Shown piece after piece: positions 43,196 to 55,266 of a DNA stretch of 64,000 nucleotides. The translations under genes and the position numbers were made by a program. This DNA is from Sphaerolaimus hirsutus (lineage: Eukaryota > Nematoda > Chromadorea > Monhysterida > Sphaerolaimidae): positions 6,775,855 to 6,839,854 of the forward strand of contig OZ038455.1 of assembly GCA_964036195.1 (NCBI GenBank), read 5' to 3'. The notes under the pieces were generated by a model, which was not told the DNA's origin, did not search any database, and worked only from the letters and a program-made list of their open reading frames with translations. Positions within the stretch are counted from its first letter, which is position 1, and the number at the start of each line of letters is the position of its first letter.

Positions 43196-44612
43196 TGCAG
43201 TTTTCAACAACTTCAAAACGCCATTTAAACAATAAATTTATAAATGTCATAAAATGACATTTGTTGAAAAACATGTTTCCAAATTTTCAGTTTCCATACG
43301 AGTTCCAAAATGAGTTGAAAAAGTAGGCTAGTAAAAAGTTACTTAAACAAATGCACTAGACGAACTTTAGAGGCGAAATGATGAAATTTGATAATAAATT
43401 GGCTAAGGCCAAAGATACACGAATATTCAGAGCAGACGAACACAGTGACATTCCAATTTCAACCCAAGAAAACATTCAAAATCAGTCAGTCAAAAGCACA
43501 CGAGCTCACTTACAAACTTCACAATGTTAACTTAACTTATGGCACTGATTTCTAATGGGAACGGAAATAAGCTGTCTTAGTGTCGTATAAATCTAGGCAT
43601 GTACAAGTCACAGTTGAAGCTAATTGGGTGTTCCATAAATGTGGCGCCATGTGTTATTCAGAAACTGTGCCAGGGTGGTTCAAAGAAAGTGAAAAGGAAT
43701 ATTTTTAAAGGTTATTTTTCCTTTTTTTAAAGGAGTTTTCTGCGTTCCTTTCTTTTTGTTAGACAATAGCTTTTCCCTCTATGAAGTTCATTTATGCGAA
43801 TGTTTTTACAACCAATACAAATGAGCCACACTGTAAATTGGTTCAAGTAATCCTATTCGCTTGCAGATAACCCAAAGTTGCCGTGTAGTCTATATAATCC
43901 GACGGCATGTTCCAATTCCAAACGTTCAGTTTGAAATGTAAGAAGTGACAGCTTGACGTTTGTATCATATTTTACATTCAAATACACATACATATATCAT
44001 TCATGTTATAAATATGACGGTAAGAAGATTTACCATTTAAGGTATAGCCTTAGAAGCACATCATAACAAATCAGAACATCAATTTAACTATGGGAGAAAT
44101 GAAATGAGATGCAAAGTTACCCTTGACCTTTATTGCTATAAAATTTGCGAAATAAAACTGAAATATCATGTAAATATTTCTCTGTACATCACTAAACGCA
44201 TACATTTGACCCAGAATAGCCAGGCATAAATGCTCAACGTCCACAATCACAAATGCATGCTTGAATCATGTAAATCAAGCAACACTTGAGAGTACTACCA
44301 GTGTGGTGCAATTAGATAAGTACCCCAGGCAGGAAATCTGCCGTGCAAAATACTTCTCACACTCCACTGGAGATAATCTGCATAATGATATACATACAGG
44401 GTGGCCCACAATCAGACACCAGTCATGATCAATGTCAAGTGCCCGGTTAAGTGACAGATTTGGGGTTAAGTTGAAAATTCCTGGTTAGCTGTAAAGTGTA
44501 CTGTTTCGAGTGACTTTAAATTAAGTGACAAGGGAAATTTCAGACACTTCAGATTCAGAAACTCAGAATTCAGAAATTTGTCAGAATTTTCAATTTTGAC
44601 ACTTCATGTTGC
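43196..44612. other. No gene seen
   Basis: AT-rich DNA without an exon or repeat family I recognise, apart from short dispersed phrases. Confidence 0.5.
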
Positions 44613-44828
44613 TGCACACACTAATTTACTAACAGAAATAAACTCAAATTGGGTGCTCATAAATCAGCTTTGAATGTATTTGAGTTTACCACAATGAGTT
44701 TTTGAAATTTTCGTCAACTGCAGTTGACAGACACCTCATCCTGGTAAACTCAAATGTGTTCAAAGCCGATTTATGAGTTCACCAAAATCCGAGTTCACTA
44801 GCAGTAAACAATCGCGCGCAGCACCAAA
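44613..44828. mobile_element. MITE, GCTGCACACACTAATTTAC end
   Basis: Left: GCTGCACACACTA, ATAAATCAGCTTTGAATG, TTTGAGTTTACC. Right: the inverse phrases, ending near GCGCGCAGC. The middle has CAACTGCAGTTGACAG. Confidence 0.72.
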
Positions 44829-44849
44829 ATAAATTCATCTCTTAACAGG

Positions 44850-45095
44850 TCACGCAAAAGCAACGGTTCCAAATTTATCCCGGAACCACGCACCACTTGA
44901 AGATCCACTTGAAATCGGGAATCAAGTGCAAAGTGCGCAACAATATTTTGCACACTTGAGCGGGTCGCGGGAATCATTGATGAGCGCCGCGGGGAATTTA
45001 CGGAAATTTGCATCGGCGGCTCAAATCAAAGGATTAGTAAATGTGGCTTTTCGGTTAGCTTCACACGAACGGAGGTCATGTGCTGGGGAATGGTA
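44850..45095 (+). CDS. Weak candidate exon in a GC-rich unique patch
   Basis: After a fair acceptor (CATCTCTTAACAG) one frame stays open for about 80 codons to TAA at 45093-45095; it includes NQVQSAQQYFAHLSGSRESL and an Ala-rich segment. Possible donors are CG|GTTAGC or GGAG|GTCATG. GC content is clearly above that of the surroundings. But the minus strand is open here too, no partner exon was found, and I recognise no domain. It could equally be a regulatory patch. Confidence 0.18.
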
Positions 45096-46218
45096 ATTAT
45101 TTATTTTGTCTTTTACGAAGCTGATTTTGGACGATTTTCGATTTACTGGTGTATAAAGAAAGGCAGAACATACAATTTGACCGGAAAATAAATGCCGTAG
45201 ATACTTGAAAAAGCCCCCGGCGAACTATTTTCATCAGACATTTCTAATGGGGCATTTATCCTGGGGGCATTTTCTATTCGTATTTTTGCAAATATCAACT
45301 TTGAGTTGAGACAACATTGAACTTGCGCACACAGCACAACCTCATTCTACAGTTGTCTATAGTAAATCATCAAAACACATGATGTCGTATTGACTATGAA
45401 TTTTTCCGCAATGATCAAAACTACATGGAATAAAAAATTGCCCCATTTTGGCGCCATTTTATGAATGAAAAGGGTATTTGCCCCATTTTATGCCATTAAA
45501 TAGCGCCACTCAATAACCACCCTACAGAAATCAAGCAAAAATGAACGCATGCCAGCAAAATGCAAGCTTTATCAGTGATCAAACAGAGGAAAATTATCAA
45601 TTATACTCACCCCAAGGCCACACTCTAGCGGAAACAATCCACAATTATCTACACGTGTTTCCTGTTTGCGATGCACATTTGAAACGTGCATTTTCTCACG
45701 TTTGCGAACATGGACGCATCAAAGGGGAAGCATGAACGATTATCAATTATGCATGAGTGAACGAGACAGAACAGCGGCTATCGGTCACATGCAAATTGCA
45801 AATATTGAGTGGATTCACTTGTGGAATTGGGGCTTTGTTCGAGTGGGGTGTGGATTTGGATATTTGGGGTTGATTAAACATTCTTTTTCAAAGTTTTCGA
45901 TTTTGGTTGAAAAACTCGCGATATATTTACATCACGATACGACTTATCTACCGACATTGTGTCCAATTCCCATTATGATATCCAATTTTCAATGTTGTTC
46001 CATTTTTCATTCGATACAACATTTTTCCGTGTTGAAAACTTCGCAATCTACTACTATTTACAAAATGCATCAATAATTGTGAATGTAGTAAATATAATAA
46101 ACAGTGAATAAATATAACTAAAGCACAACAAATTCAGAAAATACCATACATCTTCCAAATATTTATATCTTCAGACATGTCGATCAGATTTTGAGTTGGC
46201 GATTATAAAAGCGCCAAT
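45096..46218. other. No gene seen
   Basis: Unique AT-rich DNA with GGCGCCATTTTATG-like patches at 45445-45510. Open frames at 45541-46076 have no recognisable domain or coding bias. Confidence 0.45.
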
Positions 46219-46379
46219 GGCCCCACACACGCTAGTTGACATCGACACCAAATGTCAACTGGTTCCGTTCCTAATTCAAAGATTGTGTTTGAACGTCGTT
46301 CGTCCACTAGTCAGCAAGCTTTGAATCGGGATCGGCACCAGTTGACATTTCGTGTCGATGTCAACTAGCGTGTGGTGGC
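46219..46379. mobile_element. 161-bp MITE, GGCCCCACACACGCTAG ends
   Basis: GGCCCCACACACGCTAG, TTGACATCGACAC and AAATGTCAACTGG at the left; GACATTTCGTGTCGATG and TCAACTAGCGTGTGGTGGCC at the right. Related to the CACACTAGTTGAC motif of the 1.4-kb repeat. Confidence 0.8.
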
Positions 46380-48834
46380 CCAATGACGCCACAGAAAAGC
46401 ACAAAATTTTTGAACAGCACCTCAATAGAAAATGACCCTTTGTAAAATGCAAAGCATTTATCATCTGGGAACCTGAACTCATAAAGTACATTTAATTAAA
46501 ATGAAAATCCATAAAAATGGAAACATTAACATTTATGAAGAAAATGATACTTGGAAAAGAAAAGTCGCACTTGACATTTTTATGATTTTACTTATTCCAC
46601 CATAAATATATTTACTCGAACAACACCCCCCCCCCCCCCCCCCCCAAACCCAAACCCGCACACAAGCACAATCACTCAAATTAACTCCCCCGGGAACCAG
46701 CATAGTAGCACGGAATTCAGAAAGCTCCAGAAAAGGGGTCAACACATTTTCAACACCCCATTATTGATGATGCTTTCACTTTGATAGCCTTTGAAAGATA
46801 GATTTTGAAAGGCAAAAATTCCCACGGGAACTCATACAGAGACTGAGATCAATTGTGAATGATAGTGATTTGTGTCATGCACGATGCAGAAATGGATCAA
46901 AACAGAAACATGCTTCATGTGGATTTTGATAATGACGGATTGTGGAAGCATTTGCGGGCTGTTGTGTGCATTTATTTACTGTTTTGATTGAATGTTATGG
47001 ATTGAGGAAGTGGGAATGATGATATATTTAGGTATAATATGTGAAACATGGGTACATAAATACCTTTTTCGTCGCTTTAAACTAGAAAATGGATAAAACA
47101 CGCAAAAAATTGTTGCTTAAAGAAACAACTGTTACTTGAATTTGTTGCTTGAATTTTCGTGCATGTGTAAAAAAAATTTAATTTTGAAAAACAAATTTAG
47201 AAAAAAGCAAACGAACCCAATGGCAACACTTTTTCAAAATATACCACTCTGCCTAACATTCTTCCCAGAATTTGAATTATTAAATGGATCAAACCATACG
47301 TTTCCATACCTATAAAAATCTGTGCGATTACATAAAAGAGAGTACCTAATTTATTTGTTATTTCCAAATCTGTCACAGCTAGCAAATTGAGTAAGCAAGC
47401 TAATACGTAAATACTCATTATAACACATGAAAAGTTTAAGCAAATGGATCAAAATAGATCGAATAAAATTTGTTCATTCTTACCCGTCGAACAGCTTCCA
47501 AATAAAGGAGTACTGGCTTCTAAGCTGAACTAAATTTAATACCGGAATTAGTGAAACGTTGTCACAATAAATAAATGCTATATAAATATTGAGTTTCTGC
47601 GGTCACTAAAACTCAAAATAGCAAGAAAATGTTTTCAATGTAGAGTACAAGGAAAATTCGAATGACTTTTATATTAATGTGGCTGCCAGTGCGAAATTCA
47701 ACGTTAAAAAATATTCGAAAAAATTGACACACCCAAATTCCGCACTTATCTGTGTTGTGTGTGTGTGTTTGCAATGAGTAATTGCGATCAAAAAACGAAA
47801 ATATGTAGATGAAAAAACAGCAGAAAATGTCCGATTAAATGACGTTGGAAAAAAACACTGTAAATTTCACACCCCCGTGAAGTGAATCAGGCACTTCCGC
47901 TCTATTTGAGTGTAAATTATATATAAATTCTGCACGCTTCACACAGAATGCTACCATAATTTCATGAATAAAATCATCATAAATATAAATTTCGGGTAAA
48001 GTTGTCCCTTTGTGGGGCCAACGTATTATGGTGGTGACGAAATATTTAATGAGTGGTTATTAATTCAGATGGGTTATGGTAGATTTCCAAGCAAACTGTG
48101 GAACGGTAGACCATAGAAGATGTACGGAATGGAAGGAAATTTTATTTAGATTTCCCCCCGCACGATTTGCACAGAGAAAATCGAACTGCAGACTCTAAAA
48201 TGACAGAAATTGGAAAAAAATCTGCACAACACAATCTGAAAATAATAAAACTTGCGGCAAAAAATACACACAAAACAAAAAAGGGCAATAAAAATCATAA
48301 TATTAGTAAATATTAATTCACAAGAGCGCGGAAAAATGTGCATAAAAGCAAGCTGTGGTCCCATTTTTATGTGATCCATGCTCACAGGTTTTTGTGGCTT
48401 TATCCCCGTGTCTGTGTGCCTGTGCATCCAGTGTAGAACGGTGGTTAGAACGGAACCAGGGGCCATTCCCAATTTAGCCGACACTCTAAATTGCGCTATG
48501 GAAAATGTAAAGTAAATCTTGGTCGTTAACATTTTGCATAGTATTTGACAAATTTGTTTGACATTTTACATGGCATTTTGCATTTCACAGGGTCTGTGAC
48601 GCGAATGAGGGATAGATTCAGTGGTTATCATGTGACATAAAAAGTGCCAAGCTATGCAAACTTGCTGAAGTGAAAGGTATACTTATTAGTAGTGACAAAA
48701 TTTTGAAATCAAAACCAGTTGTCACTTGTCTCACCACTGACAAGTTTTCTAACCAACCACTTATCACTTAACGATTTACAGAAAAAGCTCCAGGGGATTT
48801 CTAGATACCGTCACGAACGCGGCGTGACCTTTGT
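46380..48834. other. No gene seen; C20 tract
   Basis: A run of 20 C at 46626-46645 is followed by AAACCCAAACCC. Around 47950-48085 phrases CTACCATAATTTCATG and TCAGATGGGTTATGGTAG form a loose inverted repeat, also seen at 2108 and 3850. 48470-48605 has diverged TGTCAAATG-family sequence. No exon supported. Confidence 0.45.
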
Positions 48835-50939
48835 GGCCACACAAGCTGGTTTTCAATGTTCCTTTTTGAAAACTCTCCTAGGCGACGCGTCGCTGTATGG
48901 AATTCAAAAGTGTGCAATTTGCACTTTTATTTTTCAATAAGTGACAGCATATGTGAATATTGGTTTCGGCAAGTCACATTTGCCGTTCAAAGTTCACATT
49001 TGCAGAACATTTTTGAAAACCGTAGGGCGACGCGTCGCCTCTGTAGCGGCGACGCGTCTCCACTATAATACTCTGAAGACAATTTTGAAAACTTAAAATT
49101 GAATAAATTAGTTTTCAAAAATGTACATTACAGTTTTCAAATTTGCAGAACATTTGTGAATGTAGAGATGTAGAGCGACGTACGGCGACGTCGCTGTACG
49201 TCGCTGTACGCGCCAGTTTTCAATATCTGTGGAACAAATGTGAAAATGCGTCGCCTCACACATCAAAAGTAGGAAAATCGTCGCCCAGCATCACCAGTTT
49301 ACAAAATTTCACCAACTTACTTCAAAATCCTTTAAAAACCACTGGATGAATGGGTTTATGTAAAATTGACACTGTAGATGCAGTATTTTTTGCTGCATCT
49401 GATGATAGGGTCGTAGAAAACTTGGGATTTATATAAAATAAAATAATTTTTTTTTTTTAAAACGTCGCTGTGGCGACGTTTCAGGTGACAACTGCATATG
49501 TCACCTGTTTCCATAAGTTTTTACCAATTTTGAAAAGTTTTAGATTTATGATGTTGTGAAGTGGGCGTTTTATTATATTGATTATGTCATATTTATGTAG
49601 GGTTGATGTCATATTTATGGTATTTATGTTGTTGCAACGTGAGGTCGATACCAGCATCAACACTCCAAGGTGACTAAACAACTAAACAGTATCTGGCCAG
49701 GTGCCAAACCTGATTTTCTGCATATTACATATGTCTTATTTTGTGCACTTCCACCTTGCATCACATTTACTAAGCTGAGTTTTCCTGTGCAGCTCTAGAT
49801 TTTCTTGCTTCATTGCACTGCTTCACAGCTGCACTGCTTGGCTCAGCTGGACTGGAGTTTTTGGTGTTTTTGCTGCAGGCTGGAGTGTTGTAATGGCCGC
49901 CATTGAGTGCTTGGTAGTTAATTTATACCTTTTGCACTGACACTTGGAAGTTGTGCACATACAGTAAATAATTTTGTAAAAATCTCTGGAAACATAAAAA
50001 GACTATGTGATGTTTTCCAAGCCTTTTTTTGCATCTTTACTTTTCTTTTACAAGACTTTCACTCAATTCCTCAATTCCATGGATAGATCTAGATAACTTT
50101 TGAGTTTTCAAAAAGGTTCATGTTTATGTTAAATTTCACGACAGATTGTAATATTAAATGAAAACATTTCTGAAAACAATACAATAAAATTGTTTTTATT
50201 TTTTTGTGCTAGTGTATTTAATGTGACATTGTTGCAGTCAGTGTTCACTTGTTGTTCATTTTTTTGGCTTTCATTTACATACAAAATCAGCTGTTTGAAT
50301 TGCACTTGTGATTTTTAAAAAAATTATAAAGTGGATTGTATAAAAATATCATTACTTGTTTTGCAGAAATGTTATTGAATTCAGTTTTTTTTGTTTGATG
50401 TGAAAAAATAAGGGCTTTTTACTGTGATAATGTGATAATTACAGATACAGGGATGTAATTTTAAAAAATTATTTAATGTTTTGAGCATCACAACAATTTC
50501 TCCATCATCTTTGAACTTCTATCATGAAACATGGTATCAAATGAAAGAGAAAACAAAACTGGACATATATCTGAGACGGATATCATATACAATGTAAAAC
50601 CAAATTTTTAAAAATATTTATAGTTATAAAATGAATTAATTTTTAAAAATATGTATAACAGCGCTAAAAATATACAATACAGTCCCAAAAATCAAGCATA
50701 ATTTTCTGCATCACATGCCGCTTACAGCTTGTCCTACAAATTTGTACTTATTCGACAAAAAAATATTTTGTCTGCAGCATTTTACCAGCGTTTTCAAATA
50801 TGTGTTCTCCTGGAGGAAAAATAGAAAAAAAACAAAGATGGTGGCCGTTTGGCTCATTACACAGACTGTTTAAATGAATTTGAAAACAAAATAATGGGTT
50901 TTCACAGAGGGAACCTTGAAAACCAGCTTGTGTGGGGCC
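48835..50939. mobile_element. 2.1-kb element, CACAAGCTGGTTTTCAA ends, with GCGACGCGTCGC motifs
   Basis: The left end GGCCACACAAGCTGG, TTTTCAATGTTCC is matched by inverse sequence at the right, ending CAGCTTGTGTGGGGCC. The left 700 bp carries repeated palindromes around GCGACGCGTCGC (48882, 49022, 49043) and variants up to 49470. No transposase is seen. The right 1.2 kb is AT-rich. No target duplication was identified. Confidence 0.65.
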
Positions 50940-50956
50940 TTTACTGTAAAATACAG

Positions 50957-51206
50957 GGTACGCGGACCGTACAGTATGCATACAAAATCACTTATGTCTT
51001 AGTCGATAACGCGTGAGCAGGATACTTATGAATGCACTTTCACAAAAAAAAACTTAAAATATAAAAAACTAAAAAGGCGATGTCGCTTACAAGCGACGAA
51101 TCTTTTTTTACCCAAAACGTTTTTTGGGGGACAATTTTGGCCTTGTTAACGATGACATCATGACGTAGACTTTTTCAGAAGTGCATAGCGTGCCGTCAGC
51201 GCGGTA
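50957..51206. mobile_element. Diverged TACTCGGCGGACC-family MITE
   Basis: Starts GGTACGCGGACCGTACAG, ends GTGCCGTCAGCGCGGTA. Shares CTTAGTCGATAACGCGTGAG and GGATACTTATG with 38648-38907. Confidence 0.7.
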
Positions 51207-51222
51207 AACCGCTGCTGGCGAC

Positions 51223-51518
51223 CAGGGTTGGCAAAATCTCAGTAAAAAATAAATAAAATAAAAACAAAATAGAAAATTGAAGAATAGAATAAAATCAAAA
51301 TACAATTTTTTACAATTATACTACAATTTTAGTAAAAAGAATTTTACAAAAACCAATTCTGGCCACGATCTAAAATAAAAAATAAAAATAAAATGGAAGA
51401 TTGAGGAATAAAATTAAAATAAAATGGAAAATTGAAGAATAAAATTAAACTAAAATAATTTTTTTTATACAATTTTACTACAATTTTAGTAAAAATAATT
51501 TTACTAAAACCAACCCTG
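51223..51518. mobile_element. hAT-like MITE, CAGGGTTGGCAAAATC, AAAATAAAAT minisatellite
   Basis: CAGGGTTGGCAAAATC...ACTAAAACCAACCCTG flanked by CTGGCGAC and ATGGCGAC (7 of 8). Inside are repeated AATAAAATAAAA, GGAAAATTGAAGAATAAAAT and TTTTACTACAATTTTAGTAA. A fragment of the same repeat is at 57955-58025. Confidence 0.85.
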
Positions 51519-51847
51519 ATGGCGACACAAAGACAACGGAATAAAGCGCGCGGCCACTCAGCCATATCAGGAAACGATTAATTCATTCGGGAAATTGATT
51601 GTGTCGAAATTGGATGGTGGCACTAGTGTTACGTATGGATTGCATTTGTATTTGTAGTAGTATGTGACAATTTAGCGTAGAAAATCAATCATTTATCGTT
51701 TGATTTATCATCAAAATCAAGCATTACGTGGGATACGGAATTTGAAAAATGCAAATGCGGCGTGTAAAAGATCCAGCTCCCCTTTGGAGACCCCCTGTCT
51801 AGAAAAAGGAAAACTTCTATTATTTTACGGGTTCAATTCAAGATTTA

Positions 51848-52120
51848 CCGTATTTTCTCGAAAGACTGCCCTGGAACAGACCCCCCCCCCTCGGCGCAAA
51901 GTAACCCCTTGAATTGACCCCCCTAGAAATAACCCCAGGTCTGACCGACCGGGGGGTAATAACTGCCCCTCGAAGTTGAGTGTAAAGCCCGAGTAATGTT
52001 CATAAAGATATGTATTGTACAAAATACACCCCTCTCCAATAAGCCCCCTTGAATTAACACCCCTCAAAAATTTGCCGGCGAAAAAATAAACCCCCTGGTG
52101 GTATTTCCTAGGAAACACGA
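51848..52120. mobile_element. CCGTATTTTCTCGAA MITE
   Basis: TA-flanked (51846-51847, 52121-52122). Ends CCGTATTTTCTCGAA and TTTCCTAGGAAACACGA; C- and G-rich sub-ends. Confidence 0.78.
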
Positions 52121-52530
52121 TATGCGTTTTTTACAAATAAGTTAAATAACGCAATGCATTTTTTACCAAAGCTCAGCCAATCATTTACTTTGATCCTGAA
52201 TTACAAAAAAAATTCTGTATTCATAGCAGCGGCGCGGATGCAAATTACGCGACAAGAGAAAAAAAATTGTTGTCGGAAAATACAGAAGGAAATTGATGTT
52301 TGCGCGCGCCTTAATTGAAATTCATGGGAAAATGTCGGTGCGGGGCGAAATGAAGAATCGTATTTTAAGATAAATTACAGCATAAAAGCAAATGTGCACA
52401 AGAGCCGATTTTAACAAGATTGTATGTACATATGTAAAAACAAATTAGGAAAATGAGACATACCAGTTTCCAGTCCAGAACCAGAAAAGCCAGGGTATGC
52501 TGCAATATTTCAGAAAACCCAATAGAATGT

Positions 52531-52763
52531 TGCTGCACACACACTGGTTCCTTAACACCAGTCAATTCAAATTTGAGTACTCATAAATCAGCTTTGAACA
52601 TAAATATTTGAGTTTAATTTTCAGTTTGCTCATCAATCTCCAGTTGACAGAGATTAGAAGGCAAACTCAAAATTAAAATCAAATACGTTCAAAATTCATT
52701 TCTGAGTACTCAATTTTCAGTTTACTGGTGTTAGTAAACCAGCATGCGCAGCACCAGTGCCAA
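52531..52763. mobile_element. MITE, GCTGCACACACACTGGTT end
   Basis: Inverted arms of about 100 bp: GCTGCACACACACTGGTT, GAGTACTCATAAATCAGC on the left; TTTCTGAGTACTCAATTTTC, AACCAGCATGCGCAGC on the right. Confidence 0.75.
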
Positions 52764-52909
52764 TATCTAATCAATGAATGAAAAAGTAGGCACGCAACGT
52801 AACCAGACATTTGTAGTATATAACTGACACATGGACAAAAGCAGCACGTCAATCAGCAAGCTTACGCACCCACCACCGGTCCAGTATATATTTATGTACT
52901 CGAAGAGGG

Positions 52910-53360
52910 AAAAACTCGACTCGAGTCGGGTCGGGTCAAAGTGCAATTCAATTGACCCGATCTGTTACAACATTTCAAAGTTTCATGTGCTCGATCGAAC
53001 GCTTTCAAAGTTTAAACCGACTATAATGATTTTGTGTGGAATTTGAAGCTTTAACTGAAATTTGTCATATCACAGGTCAAACAGGCCAGCGGATAGACCC
53101 TCAAAAAAGCCCTGGAAATTTTCAAAAGTCTTGCAAAATGCCCTGTAAAATGTTAAATTTTCTATTATCTTTCTACTGGGTGTTTGACATTTTGCATGAC
53201 ATTTTACACGACTTTGACTTCGTACATTTGGCATTAGATTGGTTCAAGAGTGGCATGATTTCTCAAATCAACCTTTGGATTTCGCCCAGTATTGCCCATC
53301 CAAAATCTCGAGTCGGGTCGGGTCGATTCAAATCGACTTTCGAGTCGAGTCAACGAGTCA
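52910..53360. mobile_element. Element flanked by CGAGTCGGGTCGGGTC arrays
   Basis: Both ends are runs of GAGTCGGGTCGGGTC and CGACTCGAG (52916-52940, 53308-53355). Between are TGTCAAATG-family sequence (53100-53220) and unique DNA. A related CCCGACTCGAACCCG piece is at 63491. No TIR or TSD defined. Confidence 0.5.
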
Positions 53361-53671
53361 GCGAGTCACACGCAAACAGAAACACAAACACAAGGTAACA
53401 TGCATAGTGACACCTTCCATACGCAGTCAACTAGCAGCCAAGACAACACGTGTCATTATGTTGACCTTTGCATGACATATTACAATTGCCATTCATTTTG
53501 CAAAGATATGTAGTTTCCTTACCGGATACCGTCGCGCTACATTTTCCGGGGCATGGGCGGGGAAGTGATCAAAAATAGTAGTGAGGTTTCATAGATCAAG
53601 TGGAGAAATTGACTTGAGCAACCAATTTGAATGCTAGGAAATGGCACCATTGCGCTGGCATTTTTTGTGGC

Positions 53672-55075
53672 GGGGAATGGCGGATTCCCCATAACCGCGC
53701 ATTGCACATTTGTAATAAACCTCCCATAAGTGCCGCACATTCCACAAATTAATAAGTTGCACATGGGGACATAATATTCCCCATGGCGGGCAAAGATTCA
53801 ACGCCAAAATGGGTATCCATTTGCCATAACACAAAGTATGCACAGCCCTCATGTGCAATCTTCTGTGTCCATGTGCAATTTGTGCAGATGTGAAGGGTCC
53901 AAATTCACAGTATTTACAAAAATGCAAGTTAATGCAAAAACACAGCTGCCCTTCATTGCATAATAGTGACAAGTATACAGATTATCCAAATATTACTGGC
54001 CATTGGCACTATCTGTCACTGTTGTATTTGGGGTTGATCAAAATCTATGAATTTAAGTTGGCTGATTATTTAGCCAATATTGAAAATTGATTTGTTTTAA
54101 TTGCTTGAATGAAACTGTCTCATTTTTCTACAAAATTCTCTGAAGGGAATTTTAATAGATCACTAGAATCTCTACCAAATGATAACCAGTAATAGCCATT
54201 TTCAGCAAATATATGGCCCTAGACATACTTTTTAGTTGACAACTGAAAATTCCAATGCTGATAAATCTGTTTTAAATACATTTCAGTTTGCCAGAATAAA
54301 TAAGTTGATGAAGATTAAAAATCTCATATTGACTAATACTGTTCACATAGATTAAAAATCATTCACTATGGTAAACTCAGATGTATTCAAAATAGATTTA
54401 TCAGTTTTGGAAATTTCAGTTGTCAACTAGTGTGTGCCAACAGTATATACAATAATGCAAGTTAATGCAAAAACACAGCTGCCCTTAATTGCATAATAGT
54501 GTCAAGTATACAGATTATCCACATATTTATGGCCATTGGCACTTTCTGTCACCATTGTATTTGGGGTTGATTAAAAATATAATTTTTAAGCTGGCTAATT
54601 TGTTTGCCATTATTGAAAATAGATTTTTAATTGCTTGAGTCAAACTCAGCGTCATTTTTCAATGAATAAGTTGATAGAGATAAAAATCTAATATTGAGTA
54701 ATACTGTTGACAGAGATCAAAAATCAGTCAGTATGGTAAACTCAAATGTGTTCAAAACAGATTTATCAGTTTGGGAAATTTCAGTTGTCAACTAGTGTGT
54801 GTAGGCACAATCACATACATTTACTTGCACCTGTTTGCACATTCAGCTCAATACTCACTAATCCCTTTGATTTCACAGCTGCATACTTTGCATTATGGGG
54901 AATTTACTGGTGCCATGTGCAATTTTTGCCACTTGAGACTCGCCATATATGTGCAATCTTTGTTCTGCCATGTGCAACTGACGGCACTCATGTGCAATGT
55001 TAGGTTTGTGCAATACAGGAGAAAAATTGTGCAACGTATTTGCATGTGCAATACGCCGTATGGGAAATGCGTAGG
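53672..55075 (-). repeat. 1.4-kb TTGCACATG repeat, copy B
   Basis: Inverse copy of 28949-30355, with only scattered differences over 1,404 bp. The limits of homology are sharp: GGGGAATGGCGGATTCC at 53672 and ATGGGAAATGCGTAGG at 55075. Open frames are shared shadows of the repeat. Confidence 0.85.
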
Positions 55076-55169
55076 CTCTCTTTGTGGCGACCCCCACCCA
55101 CAAGGTGCCAGTATCGCACCCTGTGAAGTGTGAAGTAGAGTGTCAAATGTCAGAATGAATATATAAATA

Positions 55170-55264
55170 CTGTATTTCCTCGAAATACCCTCAAAAGGGT
55201 TAATTTTTTATAGTGCAAATTTTGAGGGGGTATTTCGAGGGGGGGGGGGGTTGAGGAAATACGG
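55170..55264. mobile_element. 95-bp CTGTATTTCCTCGAA MITE
   Basis: CTGTATTTCCTCGAAATACCC...GAGGAAATACGG, TA at 55168-55169 and 55265-55266. Confidence 0.83.
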
Positions 55265-55266
55265 TA

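Noticed and set aside
44798-45013. 71-codon minus-strand frame
   Set aside because: Shadow of the GC-rich patch; overlaps the MITE end and has no splice or domain support.
54771-55133. 120-codon frame also present at 28934-29254
   Set aside because: It comes from the 1.4-kb repeat; both strands are open and no domain is visible.
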